Source: Paraphysomonas bandaiensis (taxonomy: Eukaryota; Chrysophyceae). Taken from it: a stretch of DNA of 64,000 nucleotides. Shown one piece after another: positions 21,459-33,415 of the stretch. The DNA is taken from NCBI GenBank assembly GCA_965644295.1, contig CBFFRP010000412.1, positions 62,001-126,000 on the forward strand, given 5' to 3'. A model generated the notes under the pieces. That model saw nothing but the letters and a program-made list of their open reading frames with translations. It searched no databases and had not been told where the DNA came from. Position 1 is the first letter of the stretch. Each line of letters begins with the position of its first letter. The translations under genes and the position numbers were made by a program.

Positions 21459-21983
21459 GGGCAGCCAATACTATATATTGAAAGTTTTATTATTAGCAAT
21501 ATAGGCGTTAAAAACCTGCACAAACTTAGTAGCTAGATGAATGCTAGACAAACTAGTTAGACCTCTACCTGTAACTAATCAGTACACACTTTTTTATCCT
21601 ACTATTTAACGCTACGGCACTGCTTGTGCGTCACCGCAAGCACCAAGGTGCGACCACTTCCGCTCTGAGTTCTTAAGGTGAACATCCCGGATGCTTGACT
21701 TCAGCAGGCAGCCCAATACCCCGATTACCCTTCAGGTGGGCCCTGTCCCGGATGCCTTTGAGTGGGCCCATTTTCGGATGCCTGTTTATTCGTCAGGGCC
21801 CAAAGACGTCTACACAAGTGACACTTATTGGTGTCCCTTGTACCACACAAGCATTCGGCTATGAGTGGACAGAAGAATATATGCTGACTATGTTTGCGGC
21901 TCACGTTTTAGTTACCCAGAGAGAATCTCTCCGGTACTTATCCCCCAGAACACCACGAAAAGGTGCGAGTCCGACTTTGCTGA
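21459..21983 (+). repeat. R1 repeat, tandem copy 1 (525 bp)
   Basis: First of two head-to-tail 525-bp units. The unit has two modules: A (about 21.47-21.67 kb, containing gcttgtgcgtcaccgcaag and gcaccaaggtgc) and B (about 21.68-21.98 kb, ending ggtgcgagtccgactttg). Module B has paired GGGCCCTG...CAGGGCCC arms and a stem before the conserved 'ccggtacttatcccccag'. Parts of R1 recur at 22.93, 35.0, 36.0, 42.44 and 50.13 kb. A 103-codon open frame crosses the unit but is not kept in other copies, so I treat the repeat as noncoding. Confidence 0.8.
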
Positions 21984-22508
21984 GGGCAGCCAATACTATA
22001 TATTGAAAGTTTTATTATTAGCAATATAGGCGTTAAAAACCTGCACAAACTTAGTAGCTAGATGAATGCTAGACAAACTAGTTAGATCTCTACCTGTAAC
22101 TAATCAGTACACACTTTTTTATCCTACTATTTAACGCTACGGCACTGCTTGTGCGTCACCGCAAGCACCAAGGTGCGACCACTTCCGCTCTGAGTTCTTA
22201 AGGTGAACATCCCGGATGCTTGACTTCAGCAGGCAGCCCAATACCCCGATTACCCTTCAGGTGGGCCCTGTCCCGGATGCCTTTGAGTGGGCCCATTTTC
22301 GGATGCCTGTTTATTCGTCAGGGCCCAAAGACGTCTACACAAGTGACACTTATTGGTGTCCCTTGTACCACACAAGCATTCGGCTATGAGTGGACAGAAG
22401 AATATATGCTGACTATGTTTGCGGCTCACGTTTTAGTTACCTAGAGAGAATCTCTCCGGTACTTATCCCCCAGAACACCACGAAAAGGTGCGAGTCCGAC
22501 TTTGCTGA
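21984..22508 (+). repeat. R1 repeat, tandem copy 2 (525 bp)
   Basis: Differs from copy 1 at about two positions (gacctc/gatctc; acccag/acctag). The 18-bp junction sequence gggcagccaatactatat occurs before copy 1, between the copies and after copy 2 (22509-22526). Confidence 0.85.
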
Positions 22509-23665
22509 GGGCAGCCAATACTATATCATGTCATCTATCGTGTTTGATGGCATGCTGCGACAGGTTGCTCCACTCATAACCCTTTTTTCACTTCAGAACA
22601 CCTTTCCTACAGGACACTCCCGGCACATTTTCAAGTCACTATAACGTATAACCAGTTTATTGCTCATATTGACAATGAACTAAATGAATTATTATGTAAG
22701 ATAATCCTACGGGTGTTATAGTCTTTCATCAATTTTTATATTTCGTAACAACTTATAGTGTCAAATAAATACTGAAGCAAGGCGGGTTCAATTACAAATG
22801 CAATTATGATGTCCCAATATCAATAATTGACAATTAATTGAAAATCGATTAATTGATACGCAACCCTGATAATGATACTCATTACTCATCCAGTGTTTTC
22901 ATGTCTACAATAACTTACTGAATGAATATATATATTGAAAGTCATATTATTTAGCAATTGGCGTTAAATACCTGCACCAATATAGTGGCTAGTTGAATGC
23001 TAGACATACTTGTTAGACCTCTACCCATAACTAATCAGCACAAATTCCATTATCCTACTATTTAGCGGTACAGAAGCTGCTTGTGCGTCGCCGCAAGTAC
23101 CAAGGTGCGACCACTTCCGTACTGAATGCATATCTGGTGTGCTTTTTCACTGGGAAAAGAGATTTTTTACTGGGGGAAGCCAACAGAAGAATATCCTAAA
23201 TTCGGTATACATTGGAATAAAGGATACACAGTCTGACAAGAGTCCCCGCACTTTCCTCCATATGTTATGTCTCACTTTTTCGGAAAAGCTCAAGAAGTAT
23301 GCAGATCGGTGAATTCCTATAGATCAACGAAATTCGAAAAACACAACGGGATGGCTATGATAGTAGGGCAGACCAGGGAACGTATAAATTGAATAAAAGT
23401 TATGTGAATGAATTATACTCTAATATAAATATTGAAGAGAGAACAGCACATATGGTGAGATCGACTGCAACCTTTCCCACCTTTTTACGAAGTTGAATCG
23501 TCGTTCCCCTCTGTGGGACTATGTTTATTAGGACTGGGAGCCCTTCAGACTACTAGCTACTAGTATATTTATGTCGGAATAAAACGTATTCGTAACTATG
23601 CTGATAAGATACTTTAATTCTTCTCACGTACATAGTAAACTGGCAAACCAATCGAACAATACGAC
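22509..23665. other. Intergenic with partial R1 module A
   Basis: Contains a diverged module-A copy at about 22.93-23.12 kb (same strand), including gcttgtgcgtcgccgcaag. The rest shows no gene. Confidence 0.6.
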
Positions 23666-25065
23666 TCACTGTGAATGGCGATATGTCTCTATTTGTTTCA
23701 TGCTCCAAGCATAGAGACATTCCGCTAGATTTTCATCCCTTGCTGCGCTACTAGGAGTAGATGTATGAACTCCGTAGGTGCAGTGTTGGAAGGTCATCAC
23801 CCACGGCACTGCAATGGAAGCCATAAATATAGACCGCAGGCCGCAGAGCACAGCCAAATCAAATATAGTCCTCCCAAGAAGGCTATCAGTCCAAAAATCA
23901 TAAAAATTTGTGATAAATTCGCCACCGAGTATGCTTTCACTAAACAAGGCGTGCATTACACACAAAACGGATGCCTCACATGAGAAGAATCGGGCTGCCA
24001 GAAACTTCCCTATAGGACCCTTGGGAACCATGTTGCTGCCCACAAATCCCGGGCATACTGAGACTACCTGCGACGAATATGCGGCGTAGGGTGAGAACAT
24101 GAGATATGAACTCGTAAAAATCGTAAAAATAGAAGCTTTAAACTACAAAATAAGTAAATAATATAATAACCTCCTACCTTAAGATTGGGAGGGCGGCAAT
24201 GTGCCTCTGAGTTGATAATTCGCTGCAGCTGGGTAGCGTGTAGAATCTGTGCTAGCTTATTGTTTCCGTAAGAATTTACCCAGTGAGAGAGTGTGTATAC
24301 ATCACTTCTGGAGGCAATTGGAGGGGAAGTCCCATCGGTACGGAGCTCCGAACCATCCACCTGGTAGTGGGCGCTGCTGGCTACTTGCACAATGCGCGCG
24401 TCATTCGATTTCTTCAGCAAAGGGAGCAGCAGTTCCGTCAGCAGAAAATGACCAAGGTAATTAGTTGCAAATGCCAGATCGTATCCCTGTTTGCTGCGGA
24501 GAGGATTATCAGGACAGGTTCCAACTTTCTCGGTGAGGTACAAAATACCAGCATTATTCACTAAGTAGGTCAGTGTATTGTGTTTCGCACGGTACCATGT
24601 CGCAAACTCAATTACACTATCAAAATCACTAGTATCTAACATTTTATATTCAATCGAAGCTTTCGAATTAGGATACAATGCCTTAATATTTCTTATGGTC
24701 CGTTGGCACTTGTCTGTAGATCTCGAGGCGATTACGATGTGAACACCTAACTGGGGGTATTCTCATTAGAGAGTCACGATCAAATACAATACAATAATTA
24801 CTCGGTAAAGCTCTTTTGCAATTTGCTCACCAATTCCAGAGGTTGACCCTGTAATAACAGCAAATTGGTGTCCCGTAGAATTTTTCGAGGCGATGTGAAA
24901 CAATTTGTCGACGACATCTATTGGATACACTGCCGCTTTTTTACAAAATATCAGATAGGCTACATACGTTGCGACAGCAGTAGCAGCGATGCCGCAATAC
25001 GGAATGGTTTCAGAAATTAAGTCCATGCCAAGCTCTGCCAACAACATCACAATTTTGAGGTGCAT
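23666..25065 (-). CDS. Short-chain dehydrogenase/reductase, membrane-anchored
   Basis: Rebuilt as three exons: 25065-24802, 24750-24178 and 24067-23666, with introns of 51 and 110 nt, all junctions phase 0 and GT-AG, giving about 412 residues. An N-terminal hydrophobic helix (CGIAATAVATYVAYLIF) anchors the protein. The Rossmann motif TGSTSGIG follows, then LVNNAGIL and the catalytic YGNNK (YxxxK) preceded by a Ser-rich VASSAH strand. After the second splice comes VSVCPGFVGSN, the usual PG strand. The pattern fits retinol dehydrogenase/WWOX-like SDRs that use NADP(H) on lipid carbonyls. The C-terminal ~90 residues are longer than typical. A (atgt)n microsatellite lies just upstream at 25.12-25.14 kb. 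Confidence 0.87.
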
Positions 25066-25346
25066 CGTTAATAAGAGCCTCAACTGTATTCTGTATTCCG
25101 CTCCATAGATAGAAAGGTATGTATGTATGTATGTATGTATGATGTATTTCGCTACGAAGCTAGGCACACCTGCGGTATCTACGTACAGTACTGTATGTAC
25201 AGTACCGGAGTAGCTAGATATCTAACAATACTGATAATACTGCCTGCATATTTTCTTCCGTAGAAATGTGAATCAACAGTGTCATCAAATAACAGATCGG
25301 CTTCAATCTGTCCTCAGACTCCCTTAAGAATTTTGACTGTTTGAAC

Positions 25347-26576
25347 ATGCGTGTTGTAGTGTCATTTTGCTTCATTCTCTTCGGTATTTGTAATGCTTTC
25401 CCGCCACCGAAGACGTGTCAGATCTCGGACAGTGACCCCGAACCTGATTGGAATTCTATCCCCAAAGCGACTGTGAATTTGGACTTAAATCCATATGACC
25501 GCTGGACGGATCTGGCCACAGAGTACAAGACCGAAATTTCGAATATGGTTAATGAGTTCGTGGAACATCTGAGTAAGTTTCCGGGAAACAGGTGGGAACA
25601 ATTTTTACTGTACATGGAAGCTAATCAAGATATGTTGCTTGACCGCATGCCAAATGGGTACGGGGATGAAATCCGAGGTATCCAAGCGGCTACAGAACTT
25701 AGTATGTCTTCATTGCTTGCGTTTAATCTTGGTTATGAAATCATGGGAGCATGTACTTCTGTCACTGCACAGGATGCGTCGGGTCATATGTACCATGGCC
25801 GAAACCTAGATTTTGGGCTATTTTTAGGTTCCAATTCTTCATCAGGACCAAATGAGAATTTCCAATGGACCAATACCGACTTACTCAGGCATACAACTGT
25901 TATCACAGACTTTGTTCGCGATGGCAATGTGTTGTATTCGTCCGTTACATACGTAGGTTATGTTGGCCTACTAACTGGAGTCCGTAAGGGCGGAGTCACA
26001 GTCACTGTGAACACTCGTTTCGATGATAATTATGACCAATTTTTAAAAGCCTGGCTTCATGACCCCTCCGATACGGCGTCGCTTCTTGCTCAAGCTCTCC
26101 GCTCTCAGATTGAAAACGACTCCATTGGTACAGACTTCGAGACATACTGCGACGAGATTGCTGCTACTCGCCTGGTTGGTCCGGCATATGCAATTATTGG
26201 AGGGCCCATGGCAGGACAAGGTGTTGTGCTTACAATTCAACCCAATGCGACGGTTCCCGTGGATTCTTGGCGCATTACGGACCCTGATGCCTTGCCCGCA
26301 ACCGCACCAGAATCAGAGAAGTTCTATGTGCTACAAACTAACTACGATCACTGGGAGGAGCCGCCAAAAATTGACGATCGCGAAAGTGCCGCTTATGATT
26401 GTATGGATAACTACATTGGAGTGAATGGTGTATCCAAAGAAAGTATCTACGATATGCTTGCTGCCATGCCGAATCGCAATCGTCTTACTACGTACACTGC
26501 CGTAATGGACTGTGCAGAGGGAACAGTTGAAGCCACACTTCAATATTGCTACGAGAATTCATGCTCACCGTGGTAA
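25347..26576 (+). CDS. Acid ceramidase/NAAA-type lysosomal amidase
   Basis: Intronless, 409 residues from ATG 25347. A signal peptide (MRVVVSFCFILFGICNAF) directs it to the secretory path. It is an Ntn-hydrolase of the acid ceramidase/N-acylethanolamine acid amidase family, which cleaves fatty-acid amides in lysosomes after self-cleavage. The nucleophile is Cys136 in GACTSVTAQD. Further conserved residues are R152 and D155 in HGRNLDFG and N332 in LQTNYDHW. Several NxS/T sequons (for example NSSS, NDSI, NATV) fit a luminal glycoprotein. Length is normal. Whether ceramide or N-acylethanolamine is the substrate cannot be told. Confidence 0.9.
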   Translation: MRVVVSFCFILFGICNAFPPPKTCQISDSDPEPDWNSIPKATVNLDLNPYDRWTDLATEYKTEISNMVNEFVEHLSKFPGNRWEQFLLYMEANQDMLLDRMPNGYGDEIRGIQAATELSMSSLLAFNLGYEIMGACTSVTAQDASGHMYHGRNLDFGLFLGSNSSSGPNENFQWTNTDLLRHTTVITDFVRDGNVLYSSVTYVGYVGLLTGVRKGGVTVTVNTRFDDNYDQFLKAWLHDPSDTASLLAQALRSQIENDSIGTDFETYCDEIAATRLVGPAYAIIGGPMAGQGVVLTIQPNATVPVDSWRITDPDALPATAPESEKFYVLQTNYDHWEEPPKIDDRESAAYDCMDNYIGVNGVSKESIYDMLAAMPNRNRLTTYTAVMDCAEGTVEATLQYCYENSCSPW

Positions 26577-26829
26577 ACTGTCGCAGATTGTAGTCTATGA
26601 CTGAAAACTTTTATTACCTCGGATTGGCGTCTTTCCAGTACGAAAGGATATGTTGTAACCATATGAATTACCAGGAAATAAATTATGCAGTGCGCCATTG
26701 AATAACAGTATGATAAATAATATCAACTTCTATTAGTAATTAATGTGCTGCTGTTTTGTTGCAATTTCGAAGAAAGTTAGCTAAACACATAACCCACCAC
26801 TCAATCAATCAATTATAACTCCCACATTG

Positions 26830-27093
26830 TATTAGGAATCATTGATTCACGTATATCTCTTAACGCGTGAATACAACACACGTATACAATGAAATACCAA
26901 ATAGACTGAATAATTACCAAACTATACATGAAACGCGACTGTACAAGATACGCACATACGCACACGTGTGGTGCTAACGCTCTGCTCAAACATGTCTTGC
27001 TATTATACTATTAGGCCTTATCGTTCAATCTTTATCTCTAATAATATCAAGTATATTCTTACTAAATATCAAGACTAACCTTAAATCTTATTT
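26830..27093 (+). repeat. 5' LTR of copia element
   Basis: 264 bp. The next bases, TGGAAGCGGATGAG, start with TGG as expected for a tRNA primer site, though I cannot name the tRNA. Confidence 0.88.
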
Positions 27094-27102
27094 TGGAAGC
27101 GG

Positions 27103-30100
27103 ATGAGTTCTAAGACTAACAGTTACGATAACTCCGACTCCGACTCATTGGACAAGAGGAAGGATTCCATGCCACCCTTCGACGCCAAGAACTTCTCAAA
27201 ATGGCAGAAGAAAAGTAGAGCCTGGTTCTTTCTAAAGCCCAAGATAGTATACATCCTAAGAAACGATGCGCCAGAGGAGCCTATACGTCAAGAGGAAGAA
27301 ACAGAAGAGGACTACCTATATACAAGAAAAACGCCTACGACGAAAATATGCAGTATTTCGAGGAGGGCAACAATTACCTATGGTCACTTCTATCCAGCGC
27401 GGTGATTGGCCAAAACGAGGAAGCAGAGGGTATTATCGAAACAGTCCCTGAAGGAGATGGAAAAAGGGCATGGTCAGAGATCGAAAAGCATTTCAAAGAC
27501 AAGACCTCAAATGATACGATAACCGACCTCATTGGCCAACTGCAATCAATCAAAATCAAGCAAGCTCAAACAATCAATCAATTCCTGGACGAAGTCGAAA
27601 AATTGCGATTAAAGCTCGCTACACATGGCCACAAAGTCTCTGAACAAGACCTCATTTCAAGAATACGACAAGGAATGGTCTCAAATGAGAACCAGACCTA
27701 TAAGGACCTGGCAATCAACCTCCAAATGAACCCAATTGATGATTATAAAACGCTGATAAGAAGATTGAGAGCATTCGAGCATTCCACTGTAGGCTCCCTA
27801 CTATCACAAAATACGTAAACCAAACGGGATAGCGTAAACTACAGCTCAACAGGCAAACAGCCGTTTAACCCCCGTCTACCGAAAAAGCAAAAGCACAACG
27901 GGCAGCGAAATCCAACAAGACACAAGAAATTCAACAAGTCCAGCAGAGCTACAAGTGCAAAGTCGCGCGAAGTTAAGTGCTTCAGATGCAATGGATCCAA
28001 CCACATTGCAGCAGAGTGCAAGCACTCGTGGGAACACATACAACAGATGCAGAAGTCCACAAACAAACGAAACGACGACAAAAGAGGGAAAGGGCATCAC
28101 TCCAAGAACACATCATCAAAATACCCAAGAAACAGTCATCGGGATTCGAACTTAAGACTGGAAGACTATGACGATGAGGGGCCAAACGATGACAATGACT
28201 ACAGTGCATTCTCTGGGATGATCACAGACAATCACGTCCTACATACGGAACACGAGAAGCAGGACTTCGGCATTCTAGACTCTGGCTGCACAATATCAAT
28301 TACAGCAGCACGAAGCTTACTCTCCGAATTCACCTATGACCAAACCACCATTTACACCGCCAAATCAGGATCAGAAATGCAGGCATTGGGATACGGCAAG
28401 CTTGGACTGATCAGAAAGTGCAAGTTAGTTCCAGATGCGTCAAAGACTTTAATTTCTATCAGCCAGTTGACAACAGACGCCGACTGCAACATAGTATTCG
28501 GACCAAACGAGGCACGCATATACCACGATGGAATTTTGTTAACCACAGCCAGGATACAAAACAGTCTATACGAGGTCAAATTATCCGATTTAGGTTACAT
28601 CCAAGACCAGTGCAACTTGGCATCTACATCCAGCGGTTCCTCGATTTCCCTGCTGGCACATCGAAGGTTGACCCATGCATCCATTGGCTTAATTCAAAAA
28701 GCACTAAAGTTGAATCTTGTAAAAGGAATCACCATTTTTCAAAATCCGACCTGAGCTCGCCACAGCTACCAGAAGGCCTTTGTGATGGCTGCGCACAAGG
28801 CAAGGCTCACAGGAGGAAACATAGGCGCGAGACAAGGCAAATGATACCGACAAAAACCAGAAGATCGCAGGAGCTTGGAGGACTTATAGCAGTTGATTTT
28901 ACTGGACCATTTTCACCTCCAGCAATAGTCACACAGGAAACACCGTAGTCTTCGGAGCTACCGATGCAGCTTCAAGATACAGTTGGACATTCTATGGAAA
29001 ACACAGAACCGAGGATTTTGTCATTGAGTGCATTCAGAAAATTGTGGATTATCTGCATTCGAAAGGCAAACGGCTAATACACTATTATCATGCTGATGGT
29101 GGCCGTGAGCTAGTATCACATCGTGTACTGAACTTGCTGAGAAAATTAGGATCAACCTGGACCTTCAACGCTCCATACACGCCTGAAGACAACCCCATTC
29201 AAGAACGACCATGGCGCACGACCAAGGAAAGAACGCTTGCATCCATTTGCAACTCAGGCCTACCACCCAACTTTTGGGAACAGGCCATGTCCACCGTCAC
29301 GCATGTGAAAAATCGCCTGCCATGCGCCACTGCAAAGGGATTCATATCACCGTATCAGTTCATCCACGACGAGACCCCCAATTTATCTTACGCCAGGATT
29401 TGGGGCTGCAAGTGCTATACATTCATAGACAAGTCTCAGAGAAGAAACGATTGGTCTCCACACAGCCATATTGGGTACACTTCATGGGATACCGAGAGGA
29501 TGAACCAGGGTACGTCATATATGTACCTTCACTCAAGGACTTTGTTATCTCAAGTCACGTCTTTTTCAATGAGTGCATCCCCGACGTCAATGAAAACTAT
29601 TACGCTGAAATCGAATCATCACTGAGAGAAGAAAAATCAGAGAATCGAACAACCGAGAGCTTCCAATACCTCGTTGGAATGACCCACACAGATCCACAGG
29701 ATGGCCTCCAATACATCACGACAAGAATCACAGTCATCAAAGGCCACGTGGCTGCTTACAGAGGATTGGCCCCACGAGAAAATGAAGGGCGGGTCATCGA
29801 GTTGAATGACCCAATACACGCTGCGGACATCGCAAGATACACCGCCGAGCACTTCAGTTATCAGAATGCGGTATCACCCCCGCAAGAGAAACCAGGATGC
29901 CCCGTGGAAGGAACAGCTACAGGGAGGAGCAGTTCAACCGATAGCCGTCATGATGCCACACGGGGCGGGAGTCACAGCCATTTGAGAGGACCCTACTCAA
30001 ATGAAAAGGAGGCAAGGCCTCGCCGCACAGCAGAAGCTCAGCGGAATACAGTGCCGAAGGAGGCACGGGGTGACAACAAGTGTGATCACCCTGCTCGTAA

Positions 30101-32008
30101 GGTCAAACGAGCTATCAAGACTGTGAATTCCCAGGGTGACAGGAGCCGGCAAAGCCCGAATGGCACAATTACGGGTGTAAGGACACCCCACCGTCACAAG
30201 GTAAGCCGTTGCGTAAAGAAAAGTCTCCACAGCAAGAGGCAGACTAGAAAAAGGGTAATCATGAATGTACACAAATTCGGTGACAATATATACCACTGTG
30301 ATGTTGATAAACGATATCTGTACAACCACAAAACACCTGATAAACATGATAGTTACAGAACATTATACATGAATGATGTTGACATCATTATGCATGCAAA
30401 TGACACATGTAGCAATGATGTACCTAACACACCTAACAATGTTGGTGAGGCACTATCAGGAAGGTACAAGGAACAATGGCTGAGAGCCATCAACAAAGAA
30501 ATCAAGTCTCTAGAGAGCAAAAAGGCTGTTGGAGGATAACGACACCACCAGCAAATTCCAACATCATACGGGGAAAATTCGTGTTTAGGGTAAAGGTCAA
30601 GCGAGATGAGGTTACCTTCAAGGCGAGGTTAGTGGCTCAAGGTTTCTCCCAGGTCGAGGGTAAAGACTACAACGAAACATCAATGAGAACAGTCATAGCA
30701 CTAGCAACTATACTTGGGTTGGAGCTTCACCAGGTAGATTTCTCCACTGCTTACATCAATGCAGACCTCCAAAAGGAAATTTACATGTATCCACCCGCTG
30801 GTCTCAATGTTTCAAACGGTAAAGTCCTCAGACTTCTAAAGAGTATATACGCAAACAGTCCGGGTTAAATTGGTATAAATGTTGTACTAATTATTTGTTA
30901 GACTGTGGTTTTACCAGATTGGTGTCCGACCCGTGCATATTCACGAAATCAATCAATGGTCGACCCATAATTCTGGCAGTTTACGTCGATGACATCATTA
31001 TCGCCGCTAAAAGTAGGACTGACATCATCCAAATCAAGAAATCGTTAGCTGAAAAATTCGACATTCATGATCTCGGCCTCCTAGATTACTACCTCGGCAT
31101 ATTCGTCAAACAGGATATATACAGAATCGAACTACACGATACTAAAAATCAATCTCAATACATACGGATTCAACATGGAAGATTGCAAGCCACGTAGTCA
31201 CCCCATGACAACAAATTTTCATATAGACATTCTCGAAAAGAAACAACTATCCCAAGAAAATCAAGAATTTGTCCAAAATTTTCCTTACAAGGAGCTCATA
31301 GGTTCACTTAAGTATATTGCTGTGTGCACTAGACCTGATATTGCATATGCTGTAAACACCCTTGCTCGTTTCAGTACTAATCCAAATCTAACTACATCCA
31401 AAGCCGCATTAAACATACTTAGGTACCTCAAGGTCTACAGCAGTACTCCGGGAAGTCTGTTACCTTAACTGGATTCGCTGACAGTGATTGGGCACGCTGC
31501 AACTTAACTCGCAGGTCGACCACAGCGTTTTGCTTCTTTATTGGAAATTGTCTCATTTCCTGGCAATCACGACTCCAGACCACTGTAGCTCTATCCTCTA
31601 CAGAAGCGGAGTACATGGCACTATCAAGCTATTTGGCTACGGTCACTACTCTCGGAATTGGGCTTCCACATGCCATACTCAACAACCATATGGTGTGACA
31701 ACAAAGGTGCAATTCAACTATGCCTAAACCCCGTACACCACCGACGAATAAAACATATTGCCATCAGATATCACTTTATAAGAGAACAAGTCGCATCGCA
31801 CTCTATTATTGTTGACTACATGCCTACAAACGAGATGCTGGCCGACATTCTAACTAAACCCCTCACATCAAACACGTTCCACAGATTGAGGGATTCACTA
31901 ATGGGGGGGGAGGTATCAACATACCTGCTAGCAATAAGAGAACAAAAGTATCTTAGCTCTATCCCACCGGCAGAGAACTCAACCAAGAGACCACGATGGA
32001 TGACTTAG
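27103..32008 (+). pseudogene. copia Gag-Pol, broken by frameshifts and a stop
   Basis: Readable pieces in order: Gag/UBN2-type domain (27103-27818, frameshift near 27.31 kb), an in-frame TAA at 27816, then a CCHC knuckle (CFRCNGSNHIAAEC, about 27.98 kb) and aspartic protease with DSG (about 28.28 kb). Next are the GAG-pre-integrase and integrase core (28.65-29.5 kb, at least two frameshifts) and an integrase tail with variable linker (29.4-30.5 kb). RT follows with KARLVAQGFSQ (30.62 kb) and YVDD (about 30.98 kb; stop near 30.87 kb). RNase H comes last with DSDWA, SSTEAEYMA and a LADILTKPL end (31.47-31.9 kb). At least five disablements make it inactive. Confidence 0.9.
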
Positions 32009-32175
32009 AGATCTACGGAGTTTCCCACGAGTATGCTGTATGTTGACATCAGTGTAATCCACAATCTGTGATTGCACTCGTGGGTTTTACCCTCAGTAGA
32101 ACTATCTCCAAAATATACACCTATATTCATATATCTATGTATACGTCATATTATGATTATTTCATTGAGGGGGAG

Positions 32176-32444
32176 TATTAGGAATCATTGATTCACGTAT
32201 ATCTCTTAACGCGTGAATACAACACACGTATATACAATGAAATACCAAATAGACAGAATAATTACCAAACTATACATGATACGCGACTGTACAAGATACG
32301 CACATACGCACACACGTGTGGTGCTAACGCTCTGCTCAAACATGTCTTGCTATTATACTATTAGGCCTTATCGTTCAATCTTTTTATCTCTAATAATATC
32401 AAGTATATTCTTACTAAATATCAAGACTAACCTTAATCTTATTT
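32176..32444 (+). repeat. 3' LTR of copia element
   Basis: 269 bp, matching the 5' LTR apart from a few substitutions and 1-2 bp indels, followed by CATTG. Confidence 0.88.
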
Positions 32445-32449
32445 CATTG

Positions 32450-33415
32450 AATTCATATAATACCGTCTTTAACAGTGTATTTCATATTTAAATTCTTGAA
32501 CTATAGCATTGAATTGCTCAACTATAAGAAACACCTCACAAAGTGGTCAAATTAAAAGCTATTCTGATAAGCAGGGTAATAGTATTAAAATTTAATGTTG
32601 GTTTTTAGAACATAACATAGGTATATCCGCAAAAAAAACATTCTGAAATTTAGTTGTAGTTTATTTTATTTTAGGTTTTTGTTATATAATATAGTGTGCT
32701 ATATTCAAATCCTGAGTAATCCCTATCATTTTATTATAACTATATTTAACCACAAGCAAGAAGGAGGCTCTTTAACCTGATACCATACAGAATGATGTGT
32801 GTATGATATAGGGCAGAATGATGCGTATCCTGATATTTATCATTTTATTATAACTATATTTTTAACCACAAGCAAGAAGGAGGCTCTTTAACCTGATACC
32901 ATACAGAATGATGTGTGTATGATATAGGGCAGACTGATACGTATCCTGATAAGCACGACATGACCCAAACCCGAAAAGAACTGGGTGCCACTGCTCCTAA
33001 CCACCTATATACAGCATAAGATAATATTATGGCATTTGTAATCTCCTGTAATATTCTTGAACTTGTTTGAAGTTCTGGTTATGAAGTTAGAAACATATAG
33101 TAACATAATATTTAATATATATATTCAATAATTATTAAAATAAACTTGTGATCAACATCACTTGTCATTCACTGTCAATCGCCAAAACTTCATGTTGTAT
33201 CAACTACCACAACCATTTCATACAATCTTAGATACAACGATCTTAACGAGCAATCTATTTCAGTGACACCACTATGATACAGTCAGTATAAGGGTTAGTA
33301 TACACTTTAACCTTTTAGTACGAAAGAGAGTAATATAGCATGTCAAAGATCGTCGGCAAAGTACAAACTGAGCACCTCCACAACAATCATCTAGAGACAT
33401 AGCATATAAGGTGAT
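32450..33415. repeat. Intergenic with 114-bp tandem duplication
   Basis: Two direct copies of a 114-bp unit (32724-32837 and from 32838 to about 32955) share cacaagcaagaaggaggctc and catacagaatgatgtgtgta blocks. No gene recognised in the remainder. Confidence 0.7.

Larger units (their letters stand above)
26830..32444 (+). mobile_element. Ty1/copia LTR retrotransposon, decayed
   Basis: LTRs at 26830-27093 and 32176-32444, flanked by a 5-bp CATTG duplication (26825-26829 and 32445-32449). The LTRs differ by about three substitutions and several small indels, so this insertion is older than the two gypsy elements. They start TATTAGG and end CTTATTT rather than TG...CA. Gene order protease-integrase-RT-RNase H marks Ty1/copia. 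A G-rich polypurine tract (ttgagggggag) precedes the 3' LTR. Confidence 0.92.

Noticed and set aside
21930-21985. tRNA-like 3' end in R1 (ggtgcgagtcc)
   Set aside because: It resembles a B box but no cloverleaf, acceptor stem or A box can be drawn, so no tRNA gene is called.
21459-22508. Two similar 74-103 codon ORFs in the tandem R1 units
   Set aside because: The frame is not conserved in the 35, 36 and 50 kb copies, and the similarity follows from the DNA duplication.
21459-22526. CRISPR-like array
   Set aside because: Only two 525-bp units without short regular spacers, and the genome is eukaryotic.
29211-30539. 442-codon ORF as an intact gene
   Set aside because: It is one frame of the broken copia polyprotein; its first part is out of frame with the integrase and the rest is the variable linker before RT.
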